NCBI RefSeq assembly: GCF_900112615.1
Contig: NZ_FOMK01000009.1
Span: 124,001 to 188,000, forward strand
Length of the DNA stretch: 64,000 bases
Origin: Chitinophaga sp. CF118
GTDB taxonomy: Bacteria; Bacteroidota; Bacteroidia; Chitinophagales; Chitinophagaceae
Direction: 5' to 3'
Below, in pieces: positions 35,461 to 43,001 of the stretch. The translations under genes were made by a program, and so were the position numbers. The number at the start of each line of letters is the position of its first letter. The stretch's first letter is position 1. A model generated the notes under the pieces. The model worked only from the letters and a program-made list of their open reading frames with translations, had not been told where the DNA came from and ran no database searches.

Positions 35461-36210
35461 ATGAAATTACTGGAGAACAAAGTAGCTATTGTAACGGGCG
35501 CCAGCCGTGGTATAGGTGAAGCCATTGCATTAAAATTTGCAGAACATGGCGCGCATGTAGTCTTTACATATCTCAGTTCAGAAGAAAAGGCCAAAGCGCT
35601 GGAGCAGAAGCTGCAGGTAATGGGTGTAAAGGCGAAAGCCGTTAAATCCAATGCCGGAATATACGAAGAATGCGAAGCGTTGGTGAATGATGTGATAAAG
35701 GAATTCGGAGCAGTTGATATCTGCGTGAACAATGCAGGTATTTCAAAAGATAATCTCCTGTTACGCATGAGTGCTGAACAGTGGGATGATGTGATGGATA
35801 TTAATCTGAAGAGCGTTTTCAACATGACGAAACATGTAATACGCCCTATGATGAAAGCTAAGAGTGGTGCTATTATTAATATGAGTTCAATTATCGGGAT
35901 CACCGGTAATGCAGGACAAAGTAGTTATGCTGCTTCCAAAGCTGGGATCATCGGATTCACGAAGTCTATAGCAAAGGAACTGGGTAGCCGGAACATTCGT
36001 TGTAATGCAGTTGCACCGGGTTTTGTAGAAACAGATATGACAAGTTATCTGAAAGATGGAGAAGGTGCTAAAGGTTATATTGAAAAGATTCCTTTGGGTC
36101 GTTTTGGTACGGCTGAAGATATCGCCAATGTATGCCTGTTTCTGGCATCTGACATGAGCAGTTATGTAACAGGCCAGGTAGTAAGTACCTGCGGTGGATT
36201 GAACATCTAA
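35461..36210 (+). CDS. fabG: 3-oxoacyl-[ACP] reductase FabG-like SDR
   Basis: A short-chain dehydrogenase of 249 residues with NADP loop VTGASRGIGEAIA, NNAG, and the catalytic Ser-Tyr-Lys in NMSSIIGITGNAGQSSYAASKAG, matching FabG closely. The end TGQVVSTCGGLNI departs slightly from the usual VDGG-x-x-M form. It probably reduces 3-oxoacyl-ACP in fatty acid elongation, though as an operon partner of the GH3-type enzyme it might act on a special acyl substrate. A 21-bp perfect terminator follows. Confidence 0.88.
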   Translation: MKLLENKVAIVTGASRGIGEAIALKFAEHGAHVVFTYLSSEEKAKALEQKLQVMGVKAKAVKSNAGIYEECEALVNDVIKEFGAVDICVNNAGISKDNLLLRMSAEQWDDVMDINLKSVFNMTKHVIRPMMKAKSGAIINMSSIIGITGNAGQSSYAASKAGIIGFTKSIAKELGSRNIRCNAVAPGFVETDMTSYLKDGEGAKGYIEKIPLGRFGTAEDIANVCLFLASDMSSYVTGQVVSTCGGLNI

Positions 36211-36223
36211 AATTATTTATAAG

Positions 36224-36271
36224 ATAATAAAAAGGCTTGTCTCATACTTTTGAGACAAGCCTTTTTATTAT
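36224..36271. terminator. Bidirectional terminator between fabG and the SMP-30-like gene
   Basis: A perfect 21-bp stem (36224-36244 and 36251-36271) with a 6-nt loop carries A-rich and T-rich flanks. It ends both converging genes. Confidence 0.93.
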
Positions 36272-36277
36272 ACCTTC

Positions 36278-37168
36278 TTAAAATCGTTTTCCTGCTATTG
36301 CTACTCTGAACATTTCCATACACTTCCTGTCCTGTAACGTTACAAATACGGTTTTACCATCTTTACCGCCAAAGGTCAGGTTGCTGCACTGCTTACCTGT
36401 GAGCGGAATTTCACGGATCTCTTTACCGACGGGGGAGAGTACAACTATAGTCCCTTTACCCCAGCGGGCTACATAAAGGTTGCCTGCTTTATCGCACTTC
36501 ATTCCGTCAAATCCGAAATCAGGATATTCTGCAAACAGTTTTTTGTTGCTGATATTGCCGGCCTTGTCCACATCATATTTCCAGATTTTCCGCTGCATGC
36601 TTTCGTTCACATAAAAGGTTTTCTCGTCCGGGCTGAGTTCTATCCCATTGGTAGTACCCATGTTGCCTTCCAGGAGTACCATTTTCCCACCTTTATCAAT
36701 GCGCCATAGCTGACCACCGTTATTTTTCCAGTCAGGATCTGATGCATACACCTGGTCGCGACTGTTGACACAGAGATCGTTGGGCTGGTGAAATTTATCA
36801 GAATGTACGTATACACTTATTTTTTTTGTGCGGGGATCCACCTCCAATATGTTGTGGCCTTTGAAGTCCGGCAGATACATATTGCCTTTACTGTTGAACT
36901 GGATTCCATTCCCGACACTGCTGTCCGGCAAGCTAACAAACAGTTCTCCACTACCGTCCTTCAGATTGATCCTGCCAATGGTTCCATCCCGTTGAAAGTT
37001 CACTACATACAGCCTGCCTGCTTTGTCAACGTTGGGGCCTTCAATGTTCACGGAGAACATTTGTTCTTTTGTCAGATCCTGTGTCTTGTACAGTGCTGGT
37101 GTCTTTACCTGTGCCATTCCTGCATAACCTGCAGTTATAGCCAGTAATAAACAGATATATTGTTTCAT
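36278..37168 (-). CDS. Secreted SMP-30/gluconolactonase-like beta-propeller protein
   Basis: A 296-residue exported protein. The signal peptide MKQYICLLLAITAGYAGMA is followed by Gln. NIEGPNVDKAGRLYVVNF, NGIQFNSKGNMYLPDF, QPNDLCVNSRDQVYASDPDWKNNGGQLWRI and TNGIELSPDEKTFYVNES are the repeating strands and metal-site regions of the SMP-30/gluconolactonase/LRE propeller, which often hydrolyses sugar lactones. The Glu, Asn and Asp metal ligands appear present. ATG 37168 gives a proper signal peptide; six more upstream residues are possible. Substrate not known. Confidence 0.83.
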   Translation of the reverse strand: MKQYICLLLAITAGYAGMAQVKTPALYKTQDLTKEQMFSVNIEGPNVDKAGRLYVVNFQRDGTIGRINLKDGSGELFVSLPDSSVGNGIQFNSKGNMYLPDFKGHNILEVDPRTKKISVYVHSDKFHQPNDLCVNSRDQVYASDPDWKNNGGQLWRIDKGGKMVLLEGNMGTTNGIELSPDEKTFYVNESMQRKIWKYDVDKAGNISNKKLFAEYPDFGFDGMKCDKAGNLYVARWGKGTIVVLSPVGKEIREIPLTGKQCSNLTFGGKDGKTVFVTLQDRKCMEMFRVAIAGKRF

Positions 37169-37223
37169 AAAAATGATTGTTGACATTAAGGTATCAAGTT
37201 AAGAAAAGTTTTGAGGGAATCTG

Positions 37224-37231
37224 TATTTTCG
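37224..37231 (+). promoter_or_regulatory. -7-like element upstream of the nucleoid-associated protein gene
   Basis: TATTTTCG differs from TAnnTTTG at one position and ends 7 nt before ATG 37239, implying an almost leaderless mRNA. Confidence 0.4.
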
Positions 37232-37238
37232 CCGCGCC

Positions 37239-38291
37239 ATGATACATGTTTCAGAATTTAAAGATCTTGAGTTACTATCTATACATAAGGTAGGTAACTC
37301 CTCACAGGAAGAAGCCCTGATATGCTCACAGGCTCCGCTCGAATTACAGGACGAAACCATCAGCCAGTTACTTTTAAGCTATTTTATACAGCCGTTTACT
37401 AATAGCGCGGAATATTTCCGGTTTTTTCATGAGGCGGACTTACAATTAAATGAAATATTTCAGTATTGCCGTCGTATATTTGAAAACAGGGACAATTTTC
37501 ATGAGCAGTCGATTAATATAGCAAAGCATCTCTATAAACATTCCACTCACCCGAAGATAAAAGGGGGAGAACTATACATAGCTTATTTTAGTAAATGTCA
37601 GGTGGATGGAGAAGACGTAGAAGCACTCGGTATTTTTAAATCTGAAACGAGAGATACCTATCTGAAAGTATTCTTAGCCGATGAAAGCTATCAGGTGAAC
37701 TATGAGGATGGGATCAATATAAACAAGCTGGATAAAGGGTGCCTTGTGTATAATACCGAAGAAGAGAATGGGTACAAAGTCAGCGTAATCGACAGCATAA
37801 GCAAACAAAATGAGGCTGTATACTGGAAGGACTCCTTTTTACAGGTACAGCGGAGAGATGACAGTTATCATCAGACGGAACTGGCAGTGAACATGTGTAA
37901 GCAGTTTATCCACGATAAATTGCCAAGTGAATATGAAATAAGCCGGGTGGATCAGGTAGATCTGCTCAATAAGTCAGCCGCCTATTTTAAGGAAAAGGAA
38001 CAGTTTCAGCTGGATGATTTTGCACAGGAAGTATTAGGTAATCCGGATGCAATTGCATCATTTAAGGAGTATCGTGATCACTTCCAGAATGAATCTCAGC
38101 AGCAGATCCCTGACGAGTTTGACATTTCTACACCAGCAGTTAAAAAGCAGCAAAAGGTTTTCAAGAGTGTATTAAAACTGGACAGGAATTTTCATATTTA
38201 TATTCATGGCGACCGGGAAATGATAGAGCGCGGATTTGATGAGGCTACGAATATGTCCTATTACAAGCTACTTTTTGAAACCGAAACGTAA
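37239..38291 (+). CDS. Nucleoid-associated protein, NdpA/YejK (NA37) family
   Basis: A 350-residue protein with the overall layout of the NA37 family: an N-terminal segment mentioning HKVGN, a central YIAYFSKCQVDGEDVEALGIFKSE strand pair typical of these proteins, and a C-terminal DREMIERGFDEATNMSYYKLLFE, which matches the usual family ending. E. coli YejK binds the nucleoid, but its biochemical function is not settled. No transmembrane segment or enzyme motif is seen. The region just downstream carries an unusual 11-bp-periodic palindrome; any functional link is untested. Confidence 0.8.
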   Translation: MIHVSEFKDLELLSIHKVGNSSQEEALICSQAPLELQDETISQLLLSYFIQPFTNSAEYFRFFHEADLQLNEIFQYCRRIFENRDNFHEQSINIAKHLYKHSTHPKIKGGELYIAYFSKCQVDGEDVEALGIFKSETRDTYLKVFLADESYQVNYEDGININKLDKGCLVYNTEEENGYKVSVIDSISKQNEAVYWKDSFLQVQRRDDSYHQTELAVNMCKQFIHDKLPSEYEISRVDQVDLLNKSAAYFKEKEQFQLDDFAQEVLGNPDAIASFKEYRDHFQNESQQQIPDEFDISTPAVKKQQKVFKSVLKLDRNFHIYIHGDREMIERGFDEATNMSYYKLLFETET

Positions 38292-38418
38292 TCGAATAAT
38301 CTCTTTTTTCATAAGCAAAAACCAATTGTTAAACAAAGGCTGTTCTTTCGGACGGCCTTTTTGTTTGGCCGGAATCCATCCCTTTATTATATTTAATAGT
38401 ATAACCCATACTGGTTTA

Positions 38419-38578
38419 GGAGAGTTCGCAGAGACATAATAGTGAGTCTATATGTTGAACATCTGTTGAACAATCTTTGGACATTCGTTGGACAATCTTT
38501 GAACAGGTATACCTGTTCAAAGATTGTCCAACGAATGTCCAAAGTATGAAGCAAATATCAACTCACTCCGAACTCTCC
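38419..38578. repeat. Extended inverted repeat with 70-bp perfect palindrome and 11-bp-periodic heptamers
   Basis: The core 38475-38544 is a perfect palindrome without spacer (centre GGTATACC). Heptamers TTGRACA start at 38455, 38466, 38477, 38488 and 38499, each followed by 4 nt, giving an exact 11-bp period. The reverse complement TGTYCAA occurs at 38514, 38525 and 38536 with the same period. Outside the core the symmetry continues imperfectly to GGAGAGTTCG (38419-38428) and CGAACTCTCC (38569-38578). It could be a protein-binding array, a large RNA hairpin or a relic of a mobile element. Confidence 0.85.
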
Positions 38579-38771
38579 CCAAAGACACAGGTAATTTGTA
38601 CAAGTCCTGAATTGCTATTACACTTTGGGGCATAAAAGATCCATCCCAAAGCTTGTTATAAGAAAAGATGATAAATGAAGGGTGAGAGGAAGAGATTACA
38701 TCCAGGCCTGAAAACCGGTATTTAATTAGTCTCTCAATTTGCTGATTTACAACTATTTGGAATATATTTTC

Positions 38772-38814
38772 ATAAAAAAGGCCCTGGTTGATTTCAACCA
38801 GGGCCTTTTTTTAT
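38772..38814. terminator. Bidirectional terminator downstream of ricT
   Basis: ATAAAAAAGGCCCTGGTTG (38772-38790) pairs with CAACCAGGGCCTTTTTTTAT (38795-38814) around a 4-nt loop (one extra base on one side). A/T tracts flank both sides. It ends the minus-strand ricT transcript. Confidence 0.92.
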
Positions 38815-38825
38815 GCCTTCATGGG

Positions 38826-40238
38826 TTAATCCTTTTCAGGACGTCCCGATGTGTTATTCTGTTTATGCCTTGGTTTAGGCGGACGATTATTTCCTCCCTG
38901 TGGCCTTGGTCCACTCTGATTAGGATTGTTACCAGGTCCGTTTGGTCTTGGATTATTCCGCTGCTCCTGTTTAGGCTTCTGTGGTTGTTGTTGCCTGTTT
39001 TCCTGCTGCCGTTGTTGTTGCGGACGGGCATCTGGCTTACCATCAGCTTTTTTCCCAGGTTGCTGCTGTTGTTGCTGCGGCTGATCCTGTGATTTCTGTT
39101 TGTGTTTTTGTTTCTCCTTGTCTTTATGCTTGCGTTTCTGCGAAGTCTTTTCGAGAGAGCGGAGGCTTATCTGGCCAACCACATCTGCAAAGCCAAGATC
39201 TGTTTCCTTAGGTTTACCGGCAACAACTTCTACCGGTTTGAGATCTTCAGGTTTAATGCCCTGCCTGTTAAGCTGGCGTATTTCCTTTACACGGGTAATA
39301 GTAAGCGGGTATTGTTTGTTACTATCTCCGTAGGAATACCACATCAGGTTCTTGAAGATATCTCTTTTCTGGAGGGAAGCTACGCCATTGGTAGTTTCGA
39401 TACTGTCTGCATCTTCCGGAAAATCTTTCAATGCATCCAGGTAAGTATCCAGTTCGTAGTTAAGACAACATTTCAGTCGTCCACACTGACCGGAAAGTTT
39501 AGCCTGGTTAATAGATAAGTTCTGGTAACGGGCAGCAGTTGTGTTTACGCTTTTGAAGTCTGTTAACCAGGTAGAGCAGCAAAGTTCTCTGCCACAGCTA
39601 CCAATACCACCTACTTTTCCGGCTTCCTGGCGGGCACCTATCTGGCGCATTTCCACCTTCACCCTGAATTCGCCGGCATATAACTTTATTAGTTCGCGGA
39701 AATCCACCCTATCATCGGCGGTGTAGAAGAAAGTAGCTTTACGGCCGTCTGCCTGAATTTCAACTTCGGTAAGTTTCATTTCAAGGCCTATACTGCGGGC
39801 CATTGCTCTTGCTTTGATCAGTGCTTCTTTTTCGCGGGCTTTGTTATCGCCCATACGACTAAGATCTTCATTTGTGGAGCGACGCAGCACTTTTTTTACT
39901 TCGGGAGTATCTTCTGTGCGGCGTTTCTTCATTTGGAGTTTTACCAGTTCACCCGTAAGGCTTACCTGCCCAACATCAAAACCGCTAACTCCTTCAACTG
40001 TGACCATTTCTCCTTTATCCAGGAACTGCTTGGTAACGTTACGGTAAAAATCTTTGCGGCTACCGTTGTTAAAACTTACTTCAATAATTTCAAATGGTGC
40101 TAAGCTGTCACTTAAGGGAATATTGGCTAGCCAGTCAAATACATTAAGCCTGTTGCAACCTCCAGTACTGCAACCTCCATTGCTTTTGCATCCTGACGGC
40201 TTCCCCTCTGCACCTGTACCACATCCGGCACAAGCCAT
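38826..40238 (-). CDS. ricT: PSP1-domain protein, RicT (YaaT) homologue with long C-terminal tail
   Basis: A 470-residue protein. RicT in Bacillus belongs to the FeS-containing RicAFT complex that adjusts RNase Y cleavage. The PSP1 core is clear: YAGEFRVKVEMRQIGARQEAG, GGIGSCGRELCCSTWL and SGQCGRLKCCLNYE. Extra N-terminal cysteine motifs (CAGCG, CKSNGGCSTGGC) may add metal ligands. The last ~105 residues form a low-complexity Gln/Pro/Asn/Lys tail, probably disordered. ATG 40238 (MACAGCG) is preferred over 40271. It lies downstream of holB on the same strand, the order also seen in Firmicutes (holB-yaaT). Confidence 0.88.
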   Translation of the reverse strand: MACAGCGTGAEGKPSGCKSNGGCSTGGCNRLNVFDWLANIPLSDSLAPFEIIEVSFNNGSRKDFYRNVTKQFLDKGEMVTVEGVSGFDVGQVSLTGELVKLQMKKRRTEDTPEVKKVLRRSTNEDLSRMGDNKAREKEALIKARAMARSIGLEMKLTEVEIQADGRKATFFYTADDRVDFRELIKLYAGEFRVKVEMRQIGARQEAGKVGGIGSCGRELCCSTWLTDFKSVNTTAARYQNLSINQAKLSGQCGRLKCCLNYELDTYLDALKDFPEDADSIETTNGVASLQKRDIFKNLMWYSYGDSNKQYPLTITRVKEIRQLNRQGIKPEDLKPVEVVAGKPKETDLGFADVVGQISLRSLEKTSQKRKHKDKEKQKHKQKSQDQPQQQQQQPGKKADGKPDARPQQQRQQENRQQQPQKPKQEQRNNPRPNGPGNNPNQSGPRPQGGNNRPPKPRHKQNNTSGRPEKD

Positions 40239-40400
40239 ATTAATTAGTTTAATTATTAAATGAATATGCATCCGGTATTAGTCCCGGCCGCTTTAAACTA
40301 CGTATTTCCCCTTGTAATACAAAAAGGACGTAGTTGACAAAGATAGCGGAAATTGTGCTAAAGTGCGGATGTGTTGCTGTGGACTGCAAAAGGCACGTCA

Positions 40401-41534
40401 TTACATCATAGGAATAGGTCTCTTTTTAAAGATGTATTGCAGCTTGATAGAGAGTGCATGAAATAACAGCTTGGCATTCGCATTACGTTCAACGTAATAG
40501 CAGGCGCTGTCTAACTCCTGCATAATCAGCTCCATTTGTTGCAGATTGGCCAGTTTCTGCAGTTTAGCAGCAAAGTCAGTTTCTTCTTCAGAGAATGCCA
40601 GCAGACTTTTATCTATGTATTTAAGACGAAGGGTGTGTTCCAGCAGATTAATGAAGTAGCGGAGAAACTGTTTCTGGTTTTCACGACCCATTTTAGCAAC
40701 GCCATCAATCCATTCCTGTAATGCACCCCGGTTACCGGTAAAGATATAGTTGAGCCAGTTACGTAACAGTTCGTGATAGTCGTCGTCTGAGTTTTGAAGC
40801 AGATACAGGGCCTCGCGGTAATTACCGGCAGCAATGGTTGCTGCTTGACGGGCTTTTGCCGGAGGAGTCTGATTCCGTGATATCAATGCTTCTATCATTA
40901 CCTCCTTGGGCAATGGATTTACTTTTATAAGATGTGTACGGGACAGGATAGTGGCAAGGATTTGTTCCTGGTTTTCTGCGATCAGCAGAAAGAGGGTATT
41001 TGCCGGCGGCTCTTCGATGAGCTTTAACAGGCGGTTACCTTCATTACCCAGATATTCGGGCATCCACATCAACAGGATTTTATACTGACTTTCGAAACTC
41101 TTCAGGCTCAGCTTGTGAATAATATCCTGACATTCGGTAGCTGTGATATTACCCTGCTTGTTTTCTGCACCTATAAACTGTAACCAGTCATAAGCATTGC
41201 CATAAGGATTGGAAGCAATGAATTCCCGCCATTCAGCAGCGTAATCGGTACTTACAGGCTTATCGCCTGGTTTACGGGGAATCACCGGATAAGAGAAATG
41301 GATGTCCGGATGGAGGTATTTACCTGATTTAACGCAGGCCTGGCACTTTCCACAAGCACCATCGGGTTGTTTCTCTTCACATACCAGGTATTGAGCAAAG
41401 GCTAATCCCAATGGCAGGCCGCCGGTTCCTTCTGGAGCCAGTAACACGATGGCGTGGCTCATACGGTTCTGCACTACTGATTTGATCAGTTGTTCCTTAA
41501 TATCCTCCTGGCCTATGATGTTGGAAAAAAGCAT
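40401..41534 (-). CDS. holB: DNA polymerase III delta' subunit
   Basis: A clamp-loader subunit of 377 residues. The N-terminal AAA+ fold is recognisable (IIGQEDIKEQLIKSV, VLLAPEGTGGLPLGLAFA), with the P-loop degenerated (no GKT), as expected for delta', which does not bind ATP productively. Zinc ligands appear as CEEKQPDGACGKCQAC. LLKLIEEPPANTLFLLIAEN and ILSRTHLIKVNPL are the sensor 1 and SRC-like segments (here SRTH). A -7-like TTAATTTG precedes the ATG by about 5 nt on the minus strand, so the leader is very short. ricT follows 162 bp downstream. Confidence 0.9.
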   Translation of the reverse strand: MLFSNIIGQEDIKEQLIKSVVQNRMSHAIVLLAPEGTGGLPLGLAFAQYLVCEEKQPDGACGKCQACVKSGKYLHPDIHFSYPVIPRKPGDKPVSTDYAAEWREFIASNPYGNAYDWLQFIGAENKQGNITATECQDIIHKLSLKSFESQYKILLMWMPEYLGNEGNRLLKLIEEPPANTLFLLIAENQEQILATILSRTHLIKVNPLPKEVMIEALISRNQTPPAKARQAATIAAGNYREALYLLQNSDDDYHELLRNWLNYIFTGNRGALQEWIDGVAKMGRENQKQFLRYFINLLEHTLRLKYIDKSLLAFSEEETDFAAKLQKLANLQQMELIMQELDSACYYVERNANAKLLFHALSIKLQYIFKKRPIPMM

Positions 41535-41567
41535 AGGTGCAAATTAACGGAGAAAAGGAGAAATGAA

Positions 41568-41602
41568 AAAAGCAATTACGGGGGATGCCCATAATTGCTT
41601 TT
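41568..41602 (-). terminator. Intrinsic terminator after the glutathione peroxidase gene
   Basis: AAAAGCAATTA (41568-41578) pairs with TAATTGCTTTT (41592-41602). Read on the minus strand it ends in a T-run just downstream of the stop at 41625 and ahead of the holB start. Confidence 0.75.
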
Positions 41603-41624
41603 ATATCTTGAGTTTTATCTTATA

Positions 41625-42155
41625 TTAATTGTACTTCTTCTCGATAGCGGCGATAACCTCCGGAGCAGAAGGCTGTGTTTTGGGTGAAAACACGGTTACC
41701 AGGTTTCCTTTTTCATCCAACAGGTATTTCTGGAAATTCCAGGTCACTTCAGCAGGTTCGAAATGTTTGGCTTTACTTTCTTCCAGTAACCATTTATAGA
41801 TAGGATGAATATCAGATCCTTTTACAGAGATCTTTGCAGCCATTGGGAAGGTAACAGCGTATTTTTTGGTGCAGAACTCATGGATTTCCTGGTTGGATCC
41901 AGGCTCCTGAGAACCAAAGTTATTTGCCGGGAAACCAATAATTACCAGCTTGCCATCATATTTTTTATAGAGTTTTTCCAGCTCCGCATATTGTGGGGTA
42001 TTTCCGCACATTGAAGCAGTGTTTACGATCAGGATTTTTTTGCCTTTATAATCAGCAAAGTTGATCTTGCCACCGTCAACAGCATCCACTTTAAAGTCGT
42101 AAATAGCACCTGCTTTCATGAATATCAGCATTGAAATGAGCAATGTTTTTAACAT
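41625..42155 (-). CDS. Glutathione peroxidase-family thiol peroxidase (exported)
   Basis: A 176-residue peroxidase with a hydrophobic N-terminus (LLISMLIFMKAGA), suggesting export. Peroxidatic Cys50 is in NTASMCGNTPQY, Gln in FGSQEPG and Trp-Asn in VTWNFQKYLL complete the catalytic tetrad, and Cys in IHEFCTKKY fits the resolving position of thioredoxin-dependent members. The usual Cys of the FPCNQF block is Ala here (FPANNF). Bacteria of this group mostly lack glutathione, so thioredoxin-type electron donors are more likely. It is followed by a terminator and looks monocistronic. Confidence 0.92.
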   Translation of the reverse strand: MLKTLLISMLIFMKAGAIYDFKVDAVDGGKINFADYKGKKILIVNTASMCGNTPQYAELEKLYKKYDGKLVIIGFPANNFGSQEPGSNQEIHEFCTKKYAVTFPMAAKISVKGSDIHPIYKWLLEESKAKHFEPAEVTWNFQKYLLDEKGNLVTVFSPKTQPSAPEVIAAIEKKYN

Positions 42156-42262
42156 ATGGATAAATTTTATTGTTGATTGAAGATTTATGTGTCGGATGAT
42201 AAAATTAAGTAAATAAATGTATACAGGATGTTAAGTTAGGACCAGCGGTAGGTATAAAATAG

Positions 42263-42952
42263 TCAATGGCTGGCATAAGCAAGGCTACATATACTGATCT
42301 CTGTTTTTTCCTGCCGCAGTGCCTGGCAGCAGGCTTCTGTTGTAGCTCCGGTAGTGATTACATCATCTACCAGCAGCACATGTTTATCTCTGATATCGGC
42401 AGCATGCTTAAGAGAGAAGGCAGCTTCCACATTTTCCCATCTCAGTTCCCTGTTCTTCTTTGTTTGTGAAGAAAGATAATTTTCCCTGGTAAGCACATGG
42501 GAGATCACAGGTTTTTTTATAACAGAAGAAATACCGTTTGCCAGTAATGTAGCCTGATTATAACCACGGCGTCTTTCCCGGGAACTGTTTAGCGGTACCG
42601 GGATGATGCAGCTTATTTCGTGTAACCATTCACATTGCAAAAGTATGTTTCCTGTTTGTCGCCCCAGGTATAGCGCAATATCCTTACGGTTATGATATTT
42701 GAACTGATGTATGAGTGACTGTAAAAGAGACGTCTTTTTATAATAATAAGCAGCCATTGCATGACGTACATCTACTCTCCCCCAGAAAATTTTCTCTACC
42801 GGGTTACCGGCGTGGTATTGAAATCTGGTGTATGGCAATTGCTGCTTACAGTGCAGGCAAAGCACTTCTTCTGATCGTGTAAGATCATTACCGCACCCAT
42901 CACAGGTATGTGGATAGAATAAATGGAGGAGGGACGACAGCAGTGTTCTCAT
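42263..42952 (-). CDS. comF: ComF family phosphoribosyltransferase-like protein
   Basis: A protein of about 229 residues with an N-terminal zinc ribbon (CDGCGND, CLHCKQ), the ComF central block HQFKYHNRKDIA and IPVPLNSSRERRRGYNQA, and the PRPP loop VLLVDDVITTGATTEAC. ComF proteins take part in DNA uptake in naturally competent bacteria; in many others the role is unclear. I choose Met at 42952 because a -7-like element TATTTTCA on the minus strand (42979-42986) ends only 2 nt before the longer ATG at 42976. It lies directly downstream of radA on the same strand. Confidence 0.87.
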   Translation of the reverse strand: MRTLLSSLLHLFYPHTCDGCGNDLTRSEEVLCLHCKQQLPYTRFQYHAGNPVEKIFWGRVDVRHAMAAYYYKKTSLLQSLIHQFKYHNRKDIALYLGRQTGNILLQCEWLHEISCIIPVPLNSSRERRRGYNQATLLANGISSVIKKPVISHVLTRENYLSSQTKKNRELRWENVEAAFSLKHAADIRDKHVLLVDDVITTGATTEACCQALRQEKTEISICSLAYASH

Positions 42953-43001
42953 TTTTAGAAATGGATTGGTTAACATGCTGAAAATACGGATTAATATATC
43001 A

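Larger units (their letters stand above)
38292..38825. other. 534-bp gene-free region with palindromic array and two terminators
   Basis: Contents in order: a terminator-like hairpin AAACAAAGGC...GCCTTTTTGTTT (38331-38367) for the nucleoid-associated gene; the extended inverted repeat 38419-38578 with its 70-bp perfect core; about 190 bp of AT-rich sequence without recognisable signals; and a bidirectional terminator at 38772-38814. I found no convincing ORF here. Confidence 0.7.
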
